Of a stretch of 64,000 nucleotides of DNA, positions 46,872 through 56,036 are shown piece by piece. Numbering within the stretch: position 1 is the stretch's first letter; every line of letters starts with the position of its first letter. The notes beneath the pieces were generated by a model, which ran no database searches, was not told the origin of the DNA, and was given only the letters and a program-made list of their open reading frames with translations. This stretch comes from Streptomyces lasiicapitis. Its GTDB lineage: Bacteria; Actinomycetota; Actinomycetes; Streptomycetales; Streptomycetaceae. The stretch lies in the NCBI RefSeq assembly GCF_014646335.1, contig NZ_BMNG01000013.1, positions 1-64,000 on the forward strand, given 5' to 3'. Position numbers and translations under genes: made by a program.

Positions 46872-48439
46872 CGGTCCCCCTCCACGGCCGCGACGGCGCG
46901 TGGCGCTTGCGCGGGCGGTACGACGTTCTGCGCGGGCCGTACGGCGTTCTGCGCGAGCCGTACGACGTTCTGCGCGGGCTGCATGGCGGTTGCCGCGTGC
47001 GCGGTGTCCGTCGGTGCAGTGGCCTGCGAGGCCTGTGCGGACTTGGTGGCGCCCGTGGCCCGCGCCGACGTGGTGGCCTTCGTGGCCTCTGCCGTGGCTG
47101 TGGCCTCCGCGGCCTCTGCGGACTTCGCTCCCCCGTCCAGCTCGACCTCGATCAGTCCCGTCGCGTCCCGCGCGCGGCGCCCCGCCTCCTCCGTGTCCCG
47201 GCCGGTGGCCACGACGCTCGCCAGGCGGTCCAGGAACGAGTGGGTGACGCGTACGTCCCTGCCGACGGCGGTGGTGACTGCGGCGGCCACAACTCCCTCC
47301 GCGTTCCGGGCACTTGGGAGGCCTGTGATCGCCTCGATCCGTCCCTCCCCCGGCGTCCGGAGGAAGCGGACGGCCGCGTGGCCCGCGCCGGTTGCGGGAC
47401 GGGCGGGCGGGCGGCCCGAGGCGCGGGCGATCACCGCGTCGACCAGGTCCACGCCCGTGGCGGCCCGTACCGCTACGGGGATCATGCCGCCCGCGAGCCG
47501 GGGGTTGACCTCGATGACGACCGGTCCTCGGACGGACAGGCGCAGTTCGGTGTGGGCCGCGCCCCAACCGAGGCCGAGCGCCGCGAGCGCGCGCAACGCG
47601 GTGTTCGCGAGCGCGGCGGCGGTCTCCTCGGGGACGGGTGCGGGTACGTCGTGTCCGGTCTCCACGAAGTAGGGCTCGGGCCCGACGTGCTTGGCGACGA
47701 CCGCGACCACCCGGTCGTCCAGGGTCTCCACGGAGAACTCCGGGCCCCGGACGGCCTGTTCGACCAGGATGCGGCCCGGCACGGGGTTGCCGCGCTCGTC
47801 GGTGCCCCGGTCCAGGAGGCGGCCCGCCCAGGCACGGGTCTCGCCCGCGTCCCGGCACAGTCGTACGCCGACCGAGCCGGACCCGCTGACCGGCTTGAGC
47901 ACGACGGGGAACCCGGTCACCTCGGCCGCGCGCACCGCGCCGTCCACGCTCTCGGCGACCGTGAACACCGGTACCGGCACCCCGTGTTCGGCGAGCGCAG
48001 CCCGCTGCGCACCCTTGTCCCGGCAGCGGGCGACGGCGTCCCCGTCGGCGGCAGGCAGCCCGAGCTTGGCCGCCACGCGGGCCGCCGTGGCCACGAAGTA
48101 CTCGGAGCTGGAGGCAACTCCGGCGAGGGCCGCGTCGCGCGGGGATCCGCCGGGGGCACCGGAGCCCGCGGAGCCGCCGGGCACCGCTGCCCGGTCGGGC
48201 CCGGAGGCCCGGGTGCCCCCCGCACCCCCCTCCTCCGCCAGCGCCCCGCACGCCTCCACCACCGCCGACAGATCGCCCGTGTCCACCACCCGTACATCGA
48301 CCGCGTCCTCCGCGACGTACGGGTATCGGGACGGGTCACGGGTCAGCAGGACCGGTCTGAGGCCGCGGGCGCGGGCCGTGGCGCAGAAGTCTCGGCCCGT
48401 TCCTGTGGTGTTGCTCTCGATGAACGCTAGCCAGGTCAT
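46868..48439 (-). CDS. ATP-grasp ligase with repetitive C-terminal tail
   Basis: This 523-residue ATP-grasp enzyme has an N-terminal preATP-grasp domain (MTWLAFIESN). ATP-binding elements include FPVVLKPVSGSGSVGVRLC near 170, ILVEQAVRGPEFSVE near 230 and metal-binding VVIEVNPRLAGGMIP near 305. The tail from about 430 on is Ala/Thr/Gln-rich. It holds three 7-residue repeats of the type R-AQNVV-P, encoded by three exact-length 21-bp DNA units at 46919-46981. ATP-grasp enzymes ligate a carboxylate to an amine. Placed between the lyase and the NRPS, it may form an adduct in diaminobutyrate supply or a peptide tailoring bond; which is unknown. Confidence 0.82.
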
Positions 48440-50061
48440 TGGGTGCCTCCCGTCGGCCTGCCGGGGGTGGCGCGGCCGGGTGCGTGGCGTTCGACTACTT
48501 CGGCGACTGCCGTCGCGAGCGCGCGTTCGGCGTCGCGGAGGCGGGTTCGGCGGGTCGCGCTCCAGTCGGCGTGGGTGATCAGGCTGTGTCGGAGGATGGA
48601 CACGACCTCGTCGCATTCGCCTGGGCCGCCGCCGCGGTCGTGGTCGGCGACCACCTCGGCGAGTGGCGGGAGGGCGCCGCCGAGGGCGGGGAAGCCCTCG
48701 GGCGGGGTGATCTCGGTGAGTTCGGCCGCGCCGGTGTCGACGGCCTCGCGTACGGCGGCGCCCACCGCGTGGTGGGCGGTGCGGAACGGGACGCCCTGCG
48801 CCACCAGGCGGTTCGCGATCGCCGTGGCGGTCACGAAGCCCTCCTTGGCGCGCTGTTCCATCCGGGCGGGCACCGGCCGCGCACCCGTGACCAGGACCTG
48901 GGTCAGGAGCACGGAGTCATGGACGGCGGCGAGGGCCGGCCACACCACGGCCACGGCCTCCGTGCCGACCTCGATGGAGTTGGTGAACGGCGTCGACTTC
49001 ATCGCGGACGCCGACGCGGTCCACGCGCCCACGGCCGCCGCGGCCTTCCCCTTCACATGCTCCAGGAGGAACGCGTTCCGCTTCTGCGGCATGGCCGAGC
49101 TGCCGCCCACCAGCCGCTCCGGAAACTCCACGAAGCCGAACTCCTGCGTGCTCCACAGCTGCAGGTCGGTGGCGAGCCGGCTCAGCGTCACCCCGGCCGA
49201 CGCCGCCGCGGCCAGCGCCCGCAGCGCAGTGTCGCGCGCGGCCACCGCGTCCGTGGCGTGCAGCGGCGGCCCGCCGAAGCCGAGCAGCGCGGCCGTGCGC
49301 GCGGGCCGGATCGGCAGGTCGGTGCCCGCCACCGCGCCCGCGCCGAGTGGGCAGCGCAGGTCCAGTTCGTCCACGGTGTGCTTCAGGCCCGCGATGTCCC
49401 GGTCGAGCGCCGTGGCCAGACCCGCCAGGTAGTAGCCGTACGTCACCGGCATCGCGGGCTGGAAGTGGGTGTAGACGGGCATGACCACGTCCCGGTGGAT
49501 CCGGGCTCGGGACAGCAGTGCCGCCTGGAGGCGTTGCAACTGGCTCAGCAGTTCCAGGAGTTCGGCGCGCAGGCGCATCGCCGTGACGGTGGCCTTCAGG
49601 TCGTTGCGGGAGCGCCCGGTGTGCAGCTTGCCGCCGACGTCCGCGCCGAGCGCGGCGGTGAGGTGGCCCTCGTACATGAGGTAGAGCCCGCGCGGCGCGT
49701 CGAGGCCCGTGAGCTCTCGGAAGCCGTCCGCGCGGAGGCCGGCGATGCGGTCCAGGAGGGCCGCGGCCGCGGGGCCCGGGAGCAGTCCGCTCTCGGTGAG
49801 CATCACTATGTGCGCGAGGTCGACGGTGCTGGTCAGGTCCAGTTCCGCGCGGATCGCCTCGGGGTCGGGCTCGCCGTAGACGACGCGGCGGGTGCGGGGG
49901 CCGAGGACGGCGGTGAGGCGGCCGGTGTCGGGGGAACGGGCGGCGGTGGTCGCCGTGTTCCCCGTGTCCCGCACGGTGGTCGCCGCATCCCGCGCGGTGC
50001 TCGCCGTGTCCCGCGCGGCCTGCGCCGGGCTCGTGACACGACCAGTCACGGGCGCCGTCAC
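48436..50061 (-). CDS. Argininosuccinate lyase-family protein (2,3-diaminobutyrate supply)
   Basis: This 541-residue fumarase/aspartase-superfamily lyase has the signature GGSSAMPQKRN near residue 345, and KLHTGRSRNDLKATV and YTHFQPAMPVTYGYYL upstream. The first 45 residues are an Ala/Thr/Arg-rich extension with repeated RDT/RDAA units. It is not near arginine genes, so a biosynthetic role in the cluster is likely: elimination of fumarate from an aspartate-amine adduct to leave a free amine. GTG 50061 overlaps the upstream PLP gene by GTGA. Confidence 0.83.
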   Translation of the reverse strand: MTAPVTGRVTSPAQAARDTASTARDAATTVRDTGNTATTAARSPDTGRLTAVLGPRTRRVVYGEPDPEAIRAELDLTSTVDLAHIVMLTESGLLPGPAAAALLDRIAGLRADGFRELTGLDAPRGLYLMYEGHLTAALGADVGGKLHTGRSRNDLKATVTAMRLRAELLELLSQLQRLQAALLSRARIHRDVVMPVYTHFQPAMPVTYGYYLAGLATALDRDIAGLKHTVDELDLRCPLGAGAVAGTDLPIRPARTAALLGFGGPPLHATDAVAARDTALRALAAAASAGVTLSRLATDLQLWSTQEFGFVEFPERLVGGSSAMPQKRNAFLLEHVKGKAAAAVGAWTASASAMKSTPFTNSIEVGTEAVAVVWPALAAVHDSVLLTQVLVTGARPVPARMEQRAKEGFVTATAIANRLVAQGVPFRTAHHAVGAAVREAVDTGAAELTEITPPEGFPALGGALPPLAEVVADHDRGGGPGECDEVVSILRHSLITHADWSATRRTRLRDAERALATAVAEVVERHAPGRATPGRPTGGTQ

Positions 50062-51137
50062 GACAGCACCCGTTCCGCACGCGCCCGCGGCGACGGGCGC
50101 GGGATCACGCCCGGCACGTCGTCGTACGCGCGGCGGTTCCACGCGAAGCGGGTCCACCGGTCGCCGGCCTCCTCGGGGGAGGCGACGGTCGCGGGCTCGG
50201 CGTCGGGGCGCGGGGCGAGGACGTACCCGTTGTCCGCGAGCCACGCGTCGTCGTACACCGTGGCCTGATAGCGGTAGCCCTCGTCCGGCATCATCACCAC
50301 GCACAGTTGGTCGGGGTGGCGCTTGGCCCACCACTGCGCGACGAGGTACGAGGCGCCGCTCGTCGGCCCCTGGAACAGGGCGTGCTGGGCGTGCAGCGAC
50401 CGGGTGTGGGCGTACGCCTCCTCGGCGGCGCACCAGTGGACCTCGTCGAAGACGCTGTGGTCGAGGTTGGCGGGCCACAGGCTGTTGCCGAGTCCGCGCA
50501 GCGCGCGCGGGCCGTCGCCCTGGCCGAACAGCACGCTGCTGTGCGTGTCGACGCCGATGGCGAGCGTCTCCGGAGTGTGCTCGCGCAGCCCGCGCACGGT
50601 GCCGCACATCGAGCCGCCCGAACCGACCGGGCCCACCACGCAGTCCACCGCGCCGAGCGTGCGGATCAACTGCTCCGAGACCCGCTCGTACGAACGCGGG
50701 TTGTCGGGGTTGGTGTACTGCTCGGGGCAGAACGTCGACGGCAGCCCGGCGCGGATCTCCGCGAGGCGCTGCAGCCGTGCCTCCTGGTAGCCGCCGACGG
50801 CGGCGGGCTCCTGGCAGATCTCGACCCTCGCGCCGAGGTCGCTGAGCCTGCGGTACAGGTTCGCGTCGATGGCCGGGTCGCTGACCAGGATCAGCTCGCG
50901 CTCGGTCAGCGCGGACTGCATGGCGAGGGCGAGCCCGAAGGTGCCGGAGGTGGTCTCGACGACCACGGTGTTGTGGTGCAGTTCACCCCGTTCCCGCGCG
51001 CGTTGGAGGATGAAGTGGGCGGGCAGCAGCTTCATCAGGGTGAAGACCGCGCCGTACAGGTTCGGTCCGATCCGCACGAGGCGCGGCATCATCTGCGCCT
51101 CGGTGATCGAGTGGTACGTCGGGGGGGTCACCGGCAT
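50058..51137 (-). CDS. Cysteine-synthase-like PLP enzyme (2,3-diaminobutyrate supply)
   Basis: This 359-residue fold-type II PLP enzyme resembles SbnA/O-acetylserine sulfhydrylase. The PLP lysine is expected in FTLMKLLPAHFIL near residue 36, the substrate loop is VVVETTSGTFGLALAMQSA, and the phosphate-binding loop is VGPVGSGGSMCGTV near 180. It would perform beta-replacement on an activated amino acid, predicted to be O-phospho-threonine with an amine donor such as aspartate. It is the first gene of the leftward operon, and ATG 51137 follows AGGGAG. It is divergent from the thioesterase gene. Confidence 0.85.
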   Translation of the reverse strand: MPVTPPTYHSITEAQMMPRLVRIGPNLYGAVFTLMKLLPAHFILQRARERGELHHNTVVVETTSGTFGLALAMQSALTERELILVSDPAIDANLYRRLSDLGARVEICQEPAAVGGYQEARLQRLAEIRAGLPSTFCPEQYTNPDNPRSYERVSEQLIRTLGAVDCVVGPVGSGGSMCGTVRGLREHTPETLAIGVDTHSSVLFGQGDGPRALRGLGNSLWPANLDHSVFDEVHWCAAEEAYAHTRSLHAQHALFQGPTSGASYLVAQWWAKRHPDQLCVVMMPDEGYRYQATVYDDAWLADNGYVLAPRPDAEPATVASPEEAGDRWTRFAWNRRAYDDVPGVIPRPSPRARAERVLS

Positions 51138-51480
51138 GGGAGCTCCCTGGGATCGGGGTGGTGCTGGTCGGTTCGGCGGCGGGCGGCGGAGCGCCCCTCG
51201 ACGGGGTGGACGGCGGACGCCACGGGGCGCGGGCCGGGCTCCGCGCGAGGCCGGAGCTGAGGACGTGCCTCTCCTTCGGCAGGATCCCGGGGGGCCTCTG
51301 ACAGGGGGCTGACAGGCCCCGGGGAACGGTGAACGGGCGTCCGTACGGTGCGGGGGTGCCGGACATCACAGGCCCGTCGTCCCGGCACAATCACCCCGCT
51401 GTCAGAGGCCGGTGGAATCATGGGAGGCCGACCGGGGTGCCGTCGCACGCCGGTCCGAGTACCGGCTCTGGGGGACAGCA
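51138..51480. promoter_or_regulatory. Divergent cluster promoter region with 12-bp inverted repeat
   Basis: This 343-bp gap separates the leftward diaminobutyrate/NRPS operon and the rightward thioesterase. GGCCTCTGACAG at 51293-51304 and its exact complement at 51399-51410 are separated by 94 bp. Another CTGACAGG lies at about 51309. A dimeric regulator or looping site is plausible. No small gene is seen. Confidence 0.5.
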
Positions 51481-52209
51481 ATGGTGTGGACGCAAGCAGT
51501 CGAGTCACGGCCCTTCGCGGCGGGGCGCCTGGTGTGCTTCCCGCACGCGGGCGGTTCGCCGTACTTCTACCGCTCGTGGGGCAAGGCCCTCGCGGACGTC
51601 GAGGTGCACACGGTCTGCTATCCGGGGCGCGCCGACCGCATCTCCGACGCCCCGGCCACGGACCTGAAGCTGATGGCCCGGCACATCGCCGAGGAGCTGC
51701 GGCCGCTGCCGGACGGGCGGCCCACCGCGTTCTTCGGGCACAGCATGGGCGCGTTCGTCGCCCATGAGGTGGCCCGGCTCTGGCGCGCCGACGGCGCGGG
51801 CCTCAGCCACTTCTTCGCGTCGGCGGCCCGCGCCCCGCACACCGCCCACGGCACGCCCGAGCGCGCCGCCGCCGTGGACGACGCGGCCGTCCTGCGCACC
51901 CTCGCCCAGCTCGGCGGCACGGACGCGGACCTGCTCGACAACCCGGTCTTCCTGGAGCTCGTGATGCCGTACGTGGGCGCGGACTTCCGGATGGTGGCGG
52001 GGTACGCCGGGGAGCCGGGCGCGGTCCTCGACTGCCCCGTCACGGTACTCCTGGGCGACACCGACACCCGGGTGAGCGTCGAGGAGGCCGCGGCCTGGCG
52101 GGAGTCGACCAGCGGCCCCTTCACGATGCGGACGCTCAGTGGCGGGCACTTCTATCTGGCGGACGAGCCGCCGTTCGGGATCATCGAGGAGGCGCTGCGC
52201 GCGAGCTGA
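51481..52209 (+). CDS. Type II thioesterase (GrsT-like)
   Basis: This 242-residue alpha/beta hydrolase clears misprimed carrier domains in NRPS clusters. It has LVCFPHAGGSPYFYRSW at the N-terminus, active-site serine in FFGHSMGAFVAHEVARL near residue 85, Asp in LLGDTDTRVS and His in SGGHFYLADEP. ATG 51481 is preceded by GGGGACAGCA. It is the only intact free-standing thioesterase in the window, notable because the thioesterase of the small NRPS lacks its serine. Confidence 0.92.
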   Translation: MVWTQAVESRPFAAGRLVCFPHAGGSPYFYRSWGKALADVEVHTVCYPGRADRISDAPATDLKLMARHIAEELRPLPDGRPTAFFGHSMGAFVAHEVARLWRADGAGLSHFFASAARAPHTAHGTPERAAAVDDAAVLRTLAQLGGTDADLLDNPVFLELVMPYVGADFRMVAGYAGEPGAVLDCPVTVLLGDTDTRVSVEEAAAWRESTSGPFTMRTLSGGHFYLADEPPFGIIEEALRAS

Positions 52210-52237
52210 GCGAGGGCTGCGCGCGGACGGCCCGCGC

Positions 52238-53611
52238 TCAGTGCGCCTTGGGCCCGCCCCGGTACTTCTCCGCGAGGAGGAACGCCAGGTCCAGTGACTG
52301 GGTGTGGTTGAGGCGGGGGTCGCAGGCCGTCTCGTAGCGGTGCGGCAGGTCCTCCTCCAGGACGGCGTTGCCGCCGCCGACGCACTCGGTCACGTCGTCG
52401 CCGGTGAGCTCGACGTGGATGCCGCCGGGATGCGTACCGAGCTCCTGGTGGACCTCCACGAACCCGCGCACCTCGTCGAGGACGGTGTCGAAGCGGCGGG
52501 TCTTGTGGCCGCTGGGCGCCGTCGTCGTGTTGCCGTGCATGGGGTCGCTGACCCAGGCCACGAGCGCGCCCTCGGCGTTGACCTTCTCCACCAGGGTGGG
52601 CAGCAGGTCGCGTACGCGGTCGGCGCCCGCGCGCACCACGAACGTGAGCCGGCCGGGCTCGCGGTCCGGGTCTAGGCGGTCGAGCAGGGACAGGACGGTG
52701 TCGGGGGTCGTCGTCGGGCCGAGCTTGACGGCGATGGGGTTGGCGACGCGGGAGAAGTACTCGACGTGGGCGCCGTCCAGGTCGCGGGTGCGCTCGCCGA
52801 TCCACAGCAGGTGGCCGCTGGTGGCGTACGCGCGACCGCTGCCGGGCTCGGCGCGGGTCAGCGCCGCCTCGTAGTCCAGGAGCAGCCCCTCGTGGCCGAC
52901 GAAGAACTCGGCGGTGGCCAGCTCCCGGGTCTCGACGCCGCACGCCCGCATGAACGCCAGGCTGCGGCCGATCTCGTCGGCGAGCTGTTCGTAGCGCTCG
53001 CCCGCGTCCGACGCGGCGACGAACCCCGCGTTCCAGGCGTGCACTTGGCGCAGGTCGGCGAAGCCGCCCGTGGTGAGGGCGCGCACCAGATTGAGGGTGC
53101 GCGCCGACGCCTCGTACATCGTCCGAAGGCGGCGCGGGTCCGGAACCCGGGACTCCTCCGTGAACTCCAGGCCGTTGACGGCGTCGCCGCGGTACGAGGG
53201 CAGCACCACGCCGTCGCGTTCCTCCACCGGGCTCGAGCGGGGCTTGGCGTACTGCCCGGCCATCCGGCCGACCTTGACGACCGGCAGCGCGGTGGCGTGC
53301 GAGAGGACCACGGCCATCTGGAGCAGCGTCTGGAGCTTGCCGCGGATCGCGTCGGCGGTGGCCCGCTCGAAGGTCTCGGCGCAGTCGCCGCCCTGGAGCA
53401 GGATGGCCTCGCCGCGCGCGACCGCCGCCATGCGCCTGCGCAGCAGGTCGCACTCGGCGGCGAAGACCAGCGGCGGCGCGACGGCCAGCTCGTCGGTCAC
53501 CGCGCGCAGTGCGTCCTGGTCCGGCCAGTCGGGCTGCTGCTGGGCGGGGAACGCCCGCCAGGATTCCGCCGCCGGGTTGTTCGCTTCACTTTCCCTTTTG
53601 CTGTCTTTCAT
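52238..53611 (-). CDS. Class II 3-deoxy-7-phosphoheptulonate (DAHP) synthase
   Basis: This 457-residue plant-type DAHP synthase catalyses the first step of the shikimate pathway (phosphoenolpyruvate plus erythrose 4-phosphate). Diagnostic segments are LLQGGDCAETFE, VGRMAGQYAKPRS, LPSYRGDAVNG, WVSDPMHGNT and GGIHVELTGDDVTECVGGG. Located between a thioesterase and trpE, it is almost certainly a cluster-dedicated copy raising chorismate flux, as found beside trp genes in the CDA cluster of S. coelicolor. ATG 53611 follows GGGGAAGG. It is divergent from trpE. Confidence 0.93.
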   Translation of the reverse strand: MKDSKRESEANNPAAESWRAFPAQQQPDWPDQDALRAVTDELAVAPPLVFAAECDLLRRRMAAVARGEAILLQGGDCAETFERATADAIRGKLQTLLQMAVVLSHATALPVVKVGRMAGQYAKPRSSPVEERDGVVLPSYRGDAVNGLEFTEESRVPDPRRLRTMYEASARTLNLVRALTTGGFADLRQVHAWNAGFVAASDAGERYEQLADEIGRSLAFMRACGVETRELATAEFFVGHEGLLLDYEAALTRAEPGSGRAYATSGHLLWIGERTRDLDGAHVEYFSRVANPIAVKLGPTTTPDTVLSLLDRLDPDREPGRLTFVVRAGADRVRDLLPTLVEKVNAEGALVAWVSDPMHGNTTTAPSGHKTRRFDTVLDEVRGFVEVHQELGTHPGGIHVELTGDDVTECVGGGNAVLEEDLPHRYETACDPRLNHTQSLDLAFLLAEKYRGGPKAH

Positions 53612-53814
53612 CACTGCCTTCCCCGTACAGACATAGGACAGGAGGAACGGAAACGTGCGACAACTGAATCCGTGCGACCCCGTCCGGGTCAAGGGATTCG
53701 GTATTGGTCCGCATCGTGGGCGGGGAATTGGTCTGGCACGGCGCGCACCGCCGCTGGTTCACTCATTTCATTCACAGGATCAGCGAATTGACAGCAGGTG
53801 AAAGGAAGTTCACC
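53612..53814. promoter_or_regulatory. Divergent promoter region of DAHP synthase and trpE
   Basis: Both genes have clear ribosome binding sites inside this 203-bp gap. The trpE frame stays open upstream (from 53704) and this stretch would encode two Trp residues spaced nine apart, but no classical Trp-rich leader peptide with adjacent Trp codons is evident. Coordinated expression of both trp-branch genes from here is likely. Confidence 0.5.
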
Positions 53815-55365
53815 ATGCCGGAGAACGCGCGGGTCAGTGTGCGGGTGACCGACACCGAACTGCCCCGCCACGACCCCCTTGATCTGTACGTCCCCCTGCG
53901 CGAGGCCCTCGGCCAGGACGACGTGTTCCTGTTCGAGAGCCTCGCCGGCGCCGACCAGGACCGCCGTTCGGCCGTCGTCGGCTTCGGGCGGCTCGCGGAG
54001 ATACGGGTGTACGACGGATACGTCGACCTCGAAGGGCCGCCCGCGCTCGCGCGGGCCCTGTCCGGCGCGGCCCTGGCGGCCGGGCTGCGCGGGGACCACC
54101 CCGAGGACCCGGCGCCCGGCGTGCACCGGCTCCGCTTCGGCCGCGCCGACCAGGTCTGGGACGCCCTCGCCCGCGCGCAGCGGCTCTTCGCCCTGGACAC
54201 GGACGTGCCCGCGACGGCCTTCGCGTTCGGCTTCCTGACGTCCCTGGCGTACGAATCCGCCTGGCACATGGAGGAGCTGCCCGCCCGCACCAAGCGGCCG
54301 CACGGCCCGGACATCACGCTCACGCTGTTCCGGGACACCGTCTGGTACGACCTGGCCGACGGGTCGGTGCGGCATCTGCGGGCGGAGAGCAGGGCGTTCG
54401 GGGAGGGGTTGGCCGGGGCGGACTCCGGTGCCGTCGCCGCGCCGGAAGTCGGCGCGTTGGTCCGGGAGGCCGCGGCGCGGGCAGCCGTCCCCGGCCCCCG
54501 CGAGCCCGTCGTCCCCGAGGCGCCCGCGCCGGACTCCGTACGGGACAGCGTGAGCCGTGAGACGTTCCTCGGCTGGGCGGAGACCTGCCTGGAGCACATC
54601 GGGGTCGGCGACATCTACCAGATCCAGATCGGCCACCGCATCGACGTCCGCACCGCGCTGACACCCGTCGACGTCTACCGTCGACTTCGCGCCCGCAACC
54701 CCTCTCCGTACATGTATCTGATGCCCCGCGCGGGCCACACGCTGATCGGCGCGAGCCCGGAGCTGTTCTTCCGGATCGAGGGCGACGAGATCGTGATGCG
54801 GCCCATCGCGGGCACGGCGCGGCGCGGGCCCGACGAGGAGGAGAACCAGCGCCGCGTCAAGGAGATGCGCGAGTCCGTCAAGGAGCAGGCCGAGCACATC
54901 ATGCTGGTCGACCTGTGCCGCAACGACATCGGCCGGGTGACCGTGCCGAGCACGCAGCCGGTGGCCGAGCTGATGGCCGTGGAGAGCTTCAGCCACGTCT
55001 TCCACCTGGTGTCGACGGTCTCCGGCCGACTTGAGGACGGAGTGGACACCTGGCAGGCGGTGCGGGCGACATTCCCCGCGGGCACCATGACGGGGGCGCC
55101 CAAGGTGCGCGCCATGGAGATCGTCGACGGCCTGGAGCGGGAGCGGCGCGGCTCCTACGCGGGCGCCGTCGGCCTCGTCGACGTGCGCGGCTGGAGCGAA
55201 CTCGCGCTGTGCATCCGCACGGTCGAGCACGACGGGCACACGTACTCCACGCAGAGCTCGGCCGGCATGGTCGCGCAGTCCGAGCCGGAGGCGGAGTGGC
55301 GCGAGACGCTGGCGAAGATGGGGGCCGCGTACTGGGCCCTGACAGGTGAGGAGTTGCTGCCGTGA
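53815..55365 (+). CDS. trpE: Anthranilate synthase component I
   Basis: This 516-residue chorismate-utilising enzyme has YLMPRAGHTLIGASPELFF and the PIAGTARRGPDEEEN motif near 330. ACRNDIG-type LVDLCRNDIGRV, FPAGTMTGAPK near 425 and a GLVDVRGWSELALCIRT C-terminus also mark TrpE rather than isochorismate or salicylate synthases. With TrpG it makes anthranilate from chorismate and glutamine. ATG 53815 follows AAAGGAAG. The trpG start overlaps its stop. Confidence 0.93.
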   Translation: MPENARVSVRVTDTELPRHDPLDLYVPLREALGQDDVFLFESLAGADQDRRSAVVGFGRLAEIRVYDGYVDLEGPPALARALSGAALAAGLRGDHPEDPAPGVHRLRFGRADQVWDALARAQRLFALDTDVPATAFAFGFLTSLAYESAWHMEELPARTKRPHGPDITLTLFRDTVWYDLADGSVRHLRAESRAFGEGLAGADSGAVAAPEVGALVREAAARAAVPGPREPVVPEAPAPDSVRDSVSRETFLGWAETCLEHIGVGDIYQIQIGHRIDVRTALTPVDVYRRLRARNPSPYMYLMPRAGHTLIGASPELFFRIEGDEIVMRPIAGTARRGPDEEENQRRVKEMRESVKEQAEHIMLVDLCRNDIGRVTVPSTQPVAELMAVESFSHVFHLVSTVSGRLEDGVDTWQAVRATFPAGTMTGAPKVRAMEIVDGLERERRGSYAGAVGLVDVRGWSELALCIRTVEHDGHTYSTQSSAGMVAQSEPEAEWRETLAKMGAAYWALTGEELLP

Positions 55366-56036
55366 ACAGTTTCCAGGGTACGAGAGTTCTGCTGATCGAC
55401 GCCTACGACAGCTTCGTGCACATCATCGACCAGTATCTGCGCACGCTCGGCGCCGAGACGCGGGTCGTGCGCTCCCTGGCCCACTCCCCCGCCGAGCTGG
55501 CCGCGACGGCGCCCGACGCCGTGGTGCTGGGGCCAGGACCGGGGCATCCGGCGGAGTCCGGACATGTGGAGCTGGTGCGGGAGTTCGCGGGGCGGGTGCC
55601 GTTGCTCGGGGTGTGCCTGGGGCATCAGGCGATCGCCCTGGCGTACGGCGGCCGGGTGGAGGTGGCCGGGCAGGTGATGCACGGGCGCACCAGCACCGTG
55701 CGGCACGACGGCGCCGGGATCTTCCAGGGCCTCGGCCACACCCTCGAAGCCACCCGCTACCACTCGCTGGTCGTCGCCGAACCGCTCCCCGAGGAGCTGG
55801 TGACGACGGCCACCGCCCTCGACCACGGGTACGTGATGGGGCTGCGGCACCGCGAACTGCCCGTCGAGGGCGTGCAGTTCCACCCGGAGAGCATCATGAC
55901 CAGCGGCGGCCTGGCGATGATGGAGAACTTCCTCGCGCAGAGCACGCCGAGCACGCCGACCACGCACCGGCGCCCGGCCGGTCTCGTTCACGCCACCGCA
56001 TCCACCGCCACCGCCGCCGGGGTCACCGCCCCCTGA
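55362..56036 (+). CDS. trpG: Anthranilate synthase component II (glutamine amidotransferase)
   Basis: This 224-residue class I GATase has LLIDAYDSFVHIIDQYL, oxyanion GPGPGHP, nucleophile Cys in GVCLGHQAIALAYGG and His-Glu in VQFHPESIMT. It provides ammonia to TrpE. GTG 55362 overlaps trpE by GTGA. The final 30 residues are a Thr/Ala-rich extension, and the gene overlaps the convergent regulator gene by 14 bp. Confidence 0.94.
   Translation: MNSFQGTRVLLIDAYDSFVHIIDQYLRTLGAETRVVRSLAHSPAELAATAPDAVVLGPGPGHPAESGHVELVREFAGRVPLLGVCLGHQAIALAYGGRVEVAGQVMHGRTSTVRHDGAGIFQGLGHTLEATRYHSLVVAEPLPEELVTTATALDHGYVMGLRHRELPVEGVQFHPESIMTSGGLAMMENFLAQSTPSTPTTHRRPAGLVHATASTATAAGVTAP

Noticed and set aside
48436..51137. 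Primary-metabolism argininosuccinate lyase and cysteine synthase
   Set aside because: No arginine or cysteine genes are nearby. Both are embedded by 4-bp overlaps in an NRPS operon, and the PLP enzyme has a diverged PLP-lysine region.
53704..53814. Trp attenuator leader peptide before trpE
   Set aside because: The upstream frame has two Trp codons but they are nine residues apart, the frame is continuous with trpE, and no terminator/antiterminator pair was seen.
53815..55365. Isochorismate or salicylate synthase instead of TrpE
   Set aside because: The sequence has PIAGTARRG and is followed by an overlapping TrpG-type amidotransferase and by TrpD and TrpC homologues, which fits anthranilate synthase.
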